64,000 bases of DNA. Origin: Cognatiluteimonas telluris (GTDB taxonomy: Bacteria; Pseudomonadota; Gammaproteobacteria; Xanthomonadales; Xanthomonadaceae). The stretch covers positions 62,001 to 126,000 of the forward strand of contig NZ_JAANOY010000003.1 in NCBI RefSeq assembly GCF_011320095.1, read 5' to 3'. This document shows, piece by piece, positions 58,499 through 64,000 of this stretch; within the stretch, counting starts at the first letter, position 1; each line of letters opens with the position of its first letter. Below the pieces are notes generated by a model. It worked only from the letters and a program-made list of their open reading frames with translations. It was not told the DNA's origin and did no database searches. Made by a program: the position numbers and the translations under genes.

Positions 58499-59245
58499 AT
58501 GAGCAAAGACAGCCAGTGGATCGCCGGCATCAACGCCGTGGCTTCGGCCATCGAGCACGACGCCGACAACGTGCGCGAGGTGCTGCTCGAGGCCGGCGCG
58601 AAGAACCCGCGCATCGTCGAGATCGAAGGCAACGCCCGGCGCGTCGGCATCGAGGTCCGTCGTGTCCCGCAGCAGGCGCTCGATGGCGTCGCCGGCGGCC
58701 TGCGCCACCAGGGCGCGGTCGCGCGCTACGCCGCCGTGAAGACTTGGGACGAAGGCGAATTGCAGGGGCTGGTGGAGGCAGCCGCGGGCCGTGCGCTGGT
58801 GCTGGTGCTCGACGGCGTGCAGGATCCACACAACCTCGGCGCCTGCCTGCGCAGCGCCGCGGCCGCGGGCGTGACCGCGGTGGTGATCCCCAAGGACAAG
58901 GCGGTGCAGGTGAATGCCACCGTGCGCAAGACGTCCGCGGGCGCCGCCGACAGCATCCCGGTGATCCGCGCGACCAACCTCGCGCGCTGCATGCGCGACC
59001 TGCAGCAGATGGGCGTCTGGATCTACGGGCTGGCGGGCGAGGCAACGGCATCGCTTTACGCCATCGACCTGCGCGGCAATGTCGCGCTCGTGCTCGGCGG
59101 CGAAGCCGACGGCCTGCGCCGGCTGACGCGCGAGCATTGCGACCAGCTGGTGAGGATCCCGATGCCCGGGCAGACCGAGAGCCTCAACGTCTCGGTGGCG
59201 ACGGGTGTGACGCTGTTCGAAGCGGTGCGGCAACGCCAGGGCTGA
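58499..59245 (+). CDS. rlmB: 23S rRNA (guanosine-2'-O)-methyltransferase RlmB
   Basis: A SPOUT-class enzyme that methylates the ribose of G2251 in 23S rRNA. It is 248 residues from the ATG at 58499 (E. coli 243). An N-terminal substrate-binding domain starts at WIAGINAVASAI. The three SpoU motifs are QDPHNLGACLRSAAAAG, VALVLGGEADGLRRL and IPMPGQTESLNVSVATG. It lies downstream of rnr, as in E. coli. Confidence 0.96.
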   Translation: MSKDSQWIAGINAVASAIEHDADNVREVLLEAGAKNPRIVEIEGNARRVGIEVRRVPQQALDGVAGGLRHQGAVARYAAVKTWDEGELQGLVEAAAGRALVLVLDGVQDPHNLGACLRSAAAAGVTAVVIPKDKAVQVNATVRKTSAGAADSIPVIRATNLARCMRDLQQMGVWIYGLAGEATASLYAIDLRGNVALVLGGEADGLRRLTREHCDQLVRIPMPGQTESLNVSVATGVTLFEAVRQRQG

Positions 59246-59258
59246 CAGGAGCGGCACG

Positions 59259-59522
59259 ATGACGCTGCAACTGGCGTGGTACGACTGGATCGGGCTCGTG
59301 GGCACCCTGATGGTGCTGGTCGCCTTCTTCCTGCTGCAGGCCGGCCGCGTCGTCGGCACCGGGATCGTCTACCAGTTGCTGAACCTGTTCGGCGCCGCCG
59401 GCGTGCTGGTGTCGCTGCTGGGCAGCTTCAATCCGGCGGTGTTCCTGCTGGAGCTGACGTGGGTGCTCATCAGCGGCTACGGCATCGCGAGGACGTTGCG
59501 GGCGCGCGGCCGCACGCCGTAG
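59259..59522 (+). CDS. Small CBU_0592-like membrane protein
   Basis: An 87-residue protein with three hydrophobic helices: WIGLVGTLMVLVAFFLLQAG, then IVYQLLNLFGAAGVLVSLLG and PAVFLLELTWVLISGYGIAR. The DWIGLVGT start and the FNPAVFLLELTW block match the pattern of small membrane proteins annotated CBU_0592-like. Function is unknown. CAGGAG lies upstream of the ATG, 13 bases after the rlmB stop, so the two are probably cotranscribed. Confidence 0.8.
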   Translation: MTLQLAWYDWIGLVGTLMVLVAFFLLQAGRVVGTGIVYQLLNLFGAAGVLVSLLGSFNPAVFLLELTWVLISGYGIARTLRARGRTP

Positions 59523-59552
59523 CCGCGGCACCCTTCGCGGCGTGCCGCCGCT

Positions 59553-59626
59553 GGCAGGAGCGGCTTCAGCCGCGAGCTCCTGCCAGCTTGCATGCCTTGA
59601 AACCAGCTCGCGGCTGAAGCCGCTCC
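59553..59626. repeat. Inverted pair of GGAGCGGCTTCAGCCGCGA repeats
   Basis: The copy CAGGAGCGGCTTCAGCCGCG (59554-59573, continuing AGCT) and its inverted partner AGCTCGCGGCTGAAGCCGCT (59605-59624, continuing CC) flank a 27-base spacer. Each copy is itself palindromic. This is a paired REP element of the kind abundant in Pseudomonas, Stenotrophomonas and Lysobacter. It lies between convergent genes (the small membrane protein and rnt) and probably also works as a terminator. Confidence 0.8.
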
Positions 59627-59638
59627 AACGCAAGGAAC

Positions 59639-60286
59639 CTACGGCGCAGTCGCCGGCTGCCACGCATTGGCGATCTTGCAGAAAAGCTCCGCCGTGCGCT
59701 CGGCGTCGTAGACGGCCGAGTGCGCTTCGTCGCCGTTCCACGCCAGGCCCGCGGCCTGCAGCGCGCGCCCGAGCACGGTCTGTCCGTAGGCGATGCCGCC
59801 CAGCGACACCGTGTCGAACACGCTGAAGGGATGGAACGGATTGCGCTTGTGCTCCACGCGCGCGACCGCGGCGTTGAGGAAGTTCAGGTCGAAGTGCGCG
59901 TTGTGCCCGACCAGGATCGCGCGCTGGCAGCCGTGCCTTCGCACCGCCGCGCGCACCGCGGCGAAGATGTGGTCGAGCCCTTCCTTCTCCGCCTTGGCCA
60001 TGCGGAACGGATGGCCGATGTCGATCCCCGTGACTTCCAGTGACTTGGGATCGATCTCCAGGCCGGGCGCCGGGTCCAGGTGCACGCAGGCGACCTCGCC
60101 GGGCACGAACCTGCCTTCGGCATCGAGCTCGATCGGAATCGCGGCGATCTCCAGCAGCGCGTGCCGGGTCCAGTCGAAGCCGCCGGTCTCCACGTCGACC
60201 ACCACCGGCAGGAAGCCGCGGAAGCGCTCGGCCATCCGCCGGAACGGCGGTGGCGCGGCGGGTGTCGACGATGGTTCCTGGGTCAT
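59639..60286 (-). CDS. rnt: Ribonuclease T
   Basis: A DEDDh-family 3'-5' exonuclease that trims tRNA and other stable RNA 3' ends. It is 215 residues, the E. coli length. The catalytic motifs are [10 protein letters not shown] (Exo I), [11 protein letters not shown] (Exo II) and [15 protein letters not shown] (Exo III with the histidine). The core starts [15 protein letters not shown]. Confidence 0.96.
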   Translation of the reverse strand: MTQEPSSTPAAPPPFRRMAERFRGFLPVVVDVETGGFDWTRHALLEIAAIPIELDAEGRFVPGEVACVHLDPAPGLEIDPKSLEVTGIDIGHPFRMAKAEKEGLDHIFAAVRAAVRRHGCQRAILVGHNAHFDLNFLNAAVARVEHKRNPFHPFSVFDTVSLGGIAYGQTVLGRALQAAGLAWNGDEAHSAVYDAERTAELFCKIANAWQPATAP

Positions 60287-60516
60287 CGCGCAAGCCTAGC
60301 AGAGGCCCTCGGCGGCACCGCGCGCCGGGTCGACCCGCGCGTCGCCGTTGTCGCCCGCGCCGGCCAGGCGGCGGGCCCTGGCGAGCAGGCGCGGGCGTTG
60401 CGGCCAGGCGTTTGCCGTCCCCGCCTTGGCCCGGCCGACGCGATCCAGGCTTCGCGCGACGACGCCGGCGCGATCGATGTCGCCTTCGGGCCGGCAATCC
60501 GCAGGCAGCGGCGCGC

Positions 60517-61218
60517 CTACGCGATCCGTGAGGTACCGTCGCGACGCTCGCGGCGCGGCAACGCATCCTCGCCATGCGCACGGAACCAGATGTTCTCGGC
60601 GATGTTGGTGACGTGGTCGCCGATGCGTTCGATGTTCTTGGCCATGAACAGCAGGTGGGTGCAGGCGGTGATGCTGGTTGGATCCTCCATCATGTAGGTC
60701 AGCAGCTCACGGAACAGGCTGGTGTACTGCATGTCGAGTTCGGCATCGCGCGCGCGGATGCGTTGGGCGGCATCGGCGTCGTTGTCGCGGTAGGCGACCA
60801 GCACGTCGCGCAGCTGGCGGCCGGCGACCGCGCCCAGCGCGGCCAGGCCGCGGACCTGCGGCAGCGGCGGTGCCTGGTTGAACGCCATCGATCGCTTGGC
60901 GACGTTGGACGCGTAGTCGCCGATGCGCTCGATGTCGGAGGCGATGCGCAGCGCGGCGAGCAGTTCGCGCAGGTCGCGTGCCATCGGGCCGCGCAGCGCC
61001 AGGCGCATGACTTCGTGGCCGGTCTCGTGCTCGAGCGCGTCGATGGCCTCGTCGTCCTCGATGATGCGCGCTGCAGCCTTGTCGTCGCGTCGCTCGACCA
61101 CGTCCAGCGCGGCCTCCAGCTGCGCCGCCGCCAACTCGCCCATCCGCACGAGTTCGCCGACCAGGCGACGCTGCTCTTCGTCGATGCTTTTCACCATGTG
61201 TTCGTGGAACTCGCTCAT
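60517..61218 (-). CDS. phoU: Phosphate signalling protein PhoU
   Basis: A negative modulator of the PstSCAB-PhoR-PhoB phosphate signalling complex. It is 233 residues forming two three-helix bundles with the PhoU metal motifs (HEHMVKSIDEEQRRLVGEL; RIASDIERIGDYASNVAKRS; LLFMAKNIERIGDHVTNIAE). It is the last gene of the pst operon, 19 bases after pstB. The 230-base gap towards rnt shows no convincing gene. Confidence 0.97.
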   Translation of the reverse strand: MSEFHEHMVKSIDEEQRRLVGELVRMGELAAAQLEAALDVVERRDDKAAARIIEDDEAIDALEHETGHEVMRLALRGPMARDLRELLAALRIASDIERIGDYASNVAKRSMAFNQAPPLPQVRGLAALGAVAGRQLRDVLVAYRDNDADAAQRIRARDAELDMQYTSLFRELLTYMMEDPTSITACTHLLFMAKNIERIGDHVTNIAENIWFRAHGEDALPRRERRDGTSRIA

Positions 61219-61237
61219 GAGGGATCCTCCCGGCGCT

Positions 61238-62080
61238 TCAGCCGAAGCGGCCGGTGATGTAGTCCTCGGTCTGGCGCTTGACCGGGTTGGAGAAGATGGT
61301 TTCGGTGCTGCCCTGTTCGACCAGGTCGCCCAGGTACATGAAGGCGGTGTAGTCCGAGACGCGGGCGGCCTGCTGCATGTTGTGGGTGACCATCACGATG
61401 GTGTAGTCGCGCTTGAGCTCGTCGATGAGGTTCTCGATGCGGCTGGTGGAAATCGGATCCAGCGCCGACGTCGGCTCGTCGAGCAGCAGCACCTCCGGCC
61501 GCAGCGCCACGGCGCGCGCGATGCACAGGCGCTGCTGCTGGCCGCCGGAGAGGCCGAGCGCACTCCCGCGCAGCTTGTCCTTGACCTCGTCCCACAGCGC
61601 CGCCTGGCGCAACGCCGCCTCCACCCGCGAGGCCATCTCGGCCTTGGACAGCCGTTCGTGGTGGCGGATGCCGTAGGCCACGTTCTCGAAGATGGTCATC
61701 GGGAACGGCACCGGCTTCTGGAACACCATGCCCACCTTGCTCCGCAGCAGCGCCAGCGGATAGTCGGGCTCCAGGATGTCCAGCTCGTCGAGCAGCACCT
61801 CGCCGCGCGCCACCTGGCCCGGGTAGAGCGCATAGATCCGGTTGAACACGCGCAACAGCGTCGACTTGCCGCAGCCCGACGGGCCGATGAGCGCGGTCAC
61901 GCGCCGCTCGGGGACTTCCAGGTTGACGTCGCGTAGCGCCTGCGTGCGTCCGTAGTGGAATTCCAGCGCGCGGGTGGACAGCTTGGTCCGGGGCGACGTC
62001 CGCAGCGCCAGCCGCAAGTCCATGCCGGCTACGGCATCGGGGGTGTCGATCATGGTGGAGTTCCGGGCGAGGTCAGTCAT
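61238..62080 (-). CDS. pstB: Phosphate ABC transporter ATP-binding protein
   Basis: The ATPase of the high-affinity phosphate importer. It is 280 residues. The Walker A motif is GPSGCGKST, the signature is [14 protein letters not shown], Walker B is [12 protein letters not shown] and the switch His is in MVTHNMQQA. The N-terminal 30 residues precede the PstB-typical [16 protein letters not shown]. It overlaps the pstA stop by eight bases. Confidence 0.98.
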   Translation of the reverse strand: MTDLARNSTMIDTPDAVAGMDLRLALRTSPRTKLSTRALEFHYGRTQALRDVNLEVPERRVTALIGPSGCGKSTLLRVFNRIYALYPGQVARGEVLLDELDILEPDYPLALLRSKVGMVFQKPVPFPMTIFENVAYGIRHHERLSKAEMASRVEAALRQAALWDEVKDKLRGSALGLSGGQQQRLCIARAVALRPEVLLLDEPTSALDPISTSRIENLIDELKRDYTIVMVTHNMQQAARVSDYTAFMYLGDLVEQGSTETIFSNPVKRQTEDYITGRFG

Positions 62081-62924
62081 GGGTCATCCGATGTCGCGAC
62101 ACGATGGCGCGCGCAACCAGTCCGACGAGCAGCACGAACAGGGTGAGGAAGAACGCGCCGGCCCAGGCCAGGCTGTGCCAGCTGTCGTAGGGGCTCATCG
62201 CGTACTGGAAGATCACCACCGGCACGTTGGCCATCGGTGCCGACAGGTCGGTGGTCCAGTACTGGTTGTTGAGCGCGGTGAACAGCAGCGGGGCGGTTTC
62301 GCCGCTGATGCGCGCTAGCGCAAGCAGGATGCCGGTGACGATGCCCGGCAGGCAGGCGCGGTACAACACCTGCGTGGTCACCTTCCATTGCGGGACGCCG
62401 AGCGAGAGCGCGGCCTCGCGCATCTGTCCCGGCACCAGTCGCAGCATCTCGTAGGTGGTGCGGACCACCACTGGCAGCACGATCAACGCCAGCGACAGCG
62501 CGCCGGCGAGCGCGGAAAAGTGTCCCGTGCGCGCGACCACCAGCGTGTAGACGAACAACCCGAGCACGATCGACGGCGCCGACAGCAGGATGTCGTTGAC
62601 GAAACGGACCAGCTCGCCAAACCACGCACCGCGCCCGTACTCGGCAAGGTAGGTCCCGGCCAGCACGCCGATGGGAGCGCCGATCACGATGCCCAGGCCA
62701 CTCATGATCGCGCTGCCCGCGAAGGCATTGAGCAGCCCCCCCGTCTCGCCGGGGGGCGGTGTCATCTGCGTGAACAGCGCCAGGTTGATCGACGACAGGC
62801 CGTAACGCAGCGTCGTCCACAGGATCCAGCCAAGCCAGAACAGGCCGAATGCGGTCGCCAGCGTCGCCAGCACCTGCGCGATCGCATTCTTGGCCCCGCG
62901 TACGCTGGCGTGCCAGGGACTCAT
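62073..62924 (-). CDS. pstA: Phosphate ABC transporter permease PstA
   Basis: An inner-membrane permease forming the phosphate channel with PstC. It is 283 residues with six membrane helices. The coupling-helix region to PstB is [20 protein letters not shown]. The pattern [20 protein letters not shown] is typical of PstA. Its ATG overlaps the pstC stop by four bases, and its end overlaps pstB. Confidence 0.97.
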   Translation of the reverse strand: MSPWHASVRGAKNAIAQVLATLATAFGLFWLGWILWTTLRYGLSSINLALFTQMTPPPGETGGLLNAFAGSAIMSGLGIVIGAPIGVLAGTYLAEYGRGAWFGELVRFVNDILLSAPSIVLGLFVYTLVVARTGHFSALAGALSLALIVLPVVVRTTYEMLRLVPGQMREAALSLGVPQWKVTTQVLYRACLPGIVTGILLALARISGETAPLLFTALNNQYWTTDLSAPMANVPVVIFQYAMSPYDSWHSLAWAGAFFLTLFVLLVGLVARAIVSRHRMTHD

Positions 62925-63883
62925 CGGTTGCCTTCCTGCCGCGACAGGCGGCGCAGCATCAGCCGCGCGGCGGCGAGCACGACGAAGGTCACCACGAACA
63001 GGACGAACCCCAGTGCGATCAGCGACGAGCGGTACATCGCCGAATCGGCTTCGGTGAACTCGTTGGCGATGGTTGCGGCGATGGAATTGCCGGGCATCAG
63101 CAGCGATGCCGTCAGGTCATGCGAATTGCCCAGCACGAAGGTCACCGCCATGGTTTCGCCCAACGCACGCCCGAGGCCGAGGAAGATGCCGCCGACGACC
63201 GCCGAGCGGGTGTAGGGCAGGACCACGTCCCACACCACTTCCCAGCGCGTGGATCCCAGTGCGTAGGCCGACTCCTTCAGGCGCCCCGGCACGGTCAGGA
63301 AGACCTCGCGCATCACCGATGCGATGAACGGGACGATCATGATCGCCAGCACCAGCCCGGCGGTAAGCATGCCCAGCCCCAGCGGCGGGCCGGAAAACAG
63401 CGGACCCACCAGCGGCCAGCCGCCCATGTGCGCATCCACCCACGGATAGACATGCGTCGCCAGTGCGGGTACCAGCACGAACAGGCCCCACATGCCATAG
63501 ATGATCGACGGGATGCCGGCCAGCAGTTCCACCGCCGCACCGATCGACCCGCGCATCCACCGGGGCGCGATCTCGGTGAGGAACATGGCGATGCCGAAGC
63601 TGACGGGCACGGCGATCACGATGGCGATCAATGCCGTGACCAGCGTCCCGTAGATCGGGATCAGTGCGCCGAACTGCTGTGCCACCGGATCCCAGGTGCG
63701 CGATACCAGGAAGCCAAGTCCGAATTTTTCGAATGCCGCGCGGCCCCCGGAGAGCATCGAGCCGGCCGCGCCGCCCAGCGCCAGCAGCACCAGCAGCGCG
63801 GCGCCGGTGGCAAGCCAGCGGAAGCCGCGATCGGGAAGATCGTCGGCAATGCGTCGTGGTCGTGACAGCGGGAGCGCGCTCAT
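62921..63883 (-). CDS. pstC: Phosphate ABC transporter permease PstC
   Basis: The partner permease of PstA, 320 residues with six membrane helices. Family blocks are GIPSIIYGMWGLFVLVP, PGRLKESAYALGSTRWEVVW and ALGETMAVTFVLGNSHDLTA. It is the first gene of the pstCAB-phoU transcript in the window and is preceded by a Pho box. The phosphate-binding protein gene pstS is not between the promoter and pstC; it may lie beyond the window edge. Confidence 0.97.
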   Translation of the reverse strand: MSALPLSRPRRIADDLPDRGFRWLATGAALLVLLALGGAAGSMLSGGRAAFEKFGLGFLVSRTWDPVAQQFGALIPIYGTLVTALIAIVIAVPVSFGIAMFLTEIAPRWMRGSIGAAVELLAGIPSIIYGMWGLFVLVPALATHVYPWVDAHMGGWPLVGPLFSGPPLGLGMLTAGLVLAIMIVPFIASVMREVFLTVPGRLKESAYALGSTRWEVVWDVVLPYTRSAVVGGIFLGLGRALGETMAVTFVLGNSHDLTASLLMPGNSIAATIANEFTEADSAMYRSSLIALGFVLFVVTFVVLAAARLMLRRLSRQEGNR

Positions 63884-63924
63884 GCATCAAGGCGACACCG
63901 GCGGCGTGCCGGTTGGCCCGTGCA

Positions 63925-63958
63925 TCTAACCTTGCGCAGATGACATCCCGATGACACC
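63925..63958 (-). promoter_or_regulatory. Pho box and -10 element for pstCAB-phoU
   Basis: Read on the minus strand, two 7-base repeats GTGTCAT (63952-63958) and ATGTCAT (63941-63947) are separated by four bases (CGGG). This matches the PhoB box layout CTGTCAT-N4-CTGTCAT. The hexamer TTAGAT (63925-63930) follows after exactly ten bases, the usual spacing where PhoB replaces a -35 element. Transcription would start near 63918, about 35 bases before the pstC ATG. Confidence 0.85.
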
Positions 63959-64000
63959 CGCCGGTGCCGGGCCGCACACCGCGGCAGGCGTCACGCCAGG

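Noticed and set aside
60287-60516. Possible small gene or gene remnant between rnt and phoU
   Set aside because: Several frames are open but all are Arg/Ala/Gly-rich without a good start, motif or conservation that I can recognise. I treat it as non-coding.

Overview
The window is chromosomal housekeeping DNA from a very GC-rich gammaproteobacterium. The gene content and order point to the Xanthomonadaceae/Lysobacteraceae (a Lysobacter- or Luteimonas-like organism). Examples are rng-yhdP-tldD-darP-pmbA, the rpsB-tsf-pyrH-frr-uppS-cdsA-dxr-rseP-bamA-lpx-rnhB-dnaE-accA run, and map-glnD-dapD-(arsC-like)-dapE. The genus is inference, because there is no rRNA here. I see no phage, transposase, CRISPR array or resistance island.

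Layout. 1-10.3 kb (mostly + strand): the tail of an unidentified gene, ribonuclease G, the giant AsmA-like protein YhdP, the TldD/PmbA protease pair with ribosome factor DarP on the opposite strand, and two small DUF4870 membrane proteins. 10.4-14.98 kb (- strand): a secreted SH3/M48 metalloprotease, a CHASE2 membrane protein with an unrecognised C-terminus, then ispA and xseB. 15.2-37.8 kb (- strand): one long co-directional block running from rpsB down to tilS. It combines translation (S2, EF-Ts, Frr), nucleotide (PyrH), isoprenoid (Dxr, UppS), phospholipid (CdsA, AccA, FabZ), lipid A (LpxD/A/B) and outer-membrane biogenesis (RseP, BamA) with DNA polymerase III alpha. Many junctions are 4-base ATGA overlaps. 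Two guests sit in this block: a His-rich cation efflux protein between frr and pyrH, and a YkvA-like (DUF1232) protein between rnhB and dnaE. No skp gene lies between bamA and lpxD.

38.2-44.3 kb (+ strand): map, glnD, dapD, an ArsC/Spx-like protein and dapE, tightly packed. 44.3-50.4 kb (- strand): a penicillin-acylase-family Ntn hydrolase, thiopurine methyltransferase, parC and rnk. 50.6-59.5 kb (+ strand): a self-contained tRNA-Leu(CAG) gene with promoter and terminator; a three-gene signalling cassette (TonB-dependent receptor, YfiR-family periplasmic protein, CHASE8-like hybrid histidine kinase); a small hypothetical protein; RNase R; RlmB; and a small membrane protein. 59.6-64 kb (- strand): RNase T, then phoU-pstB-pstA-pstC behind a well-formed Pho box.

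The most interesting candidate system is the receptor-YfiR-kinase cassette at 50.8-55.2 kb. It looks like a YfiN/YfiR-type periplasmic control circuit whose output is a phosphorelay instead of cyclic-di-GMP, with an outer-membrane receptor as the putative sensor. Second is the CHASE2/M48 pair. Several families of short inverted repeats punctuate the gaps between genes.
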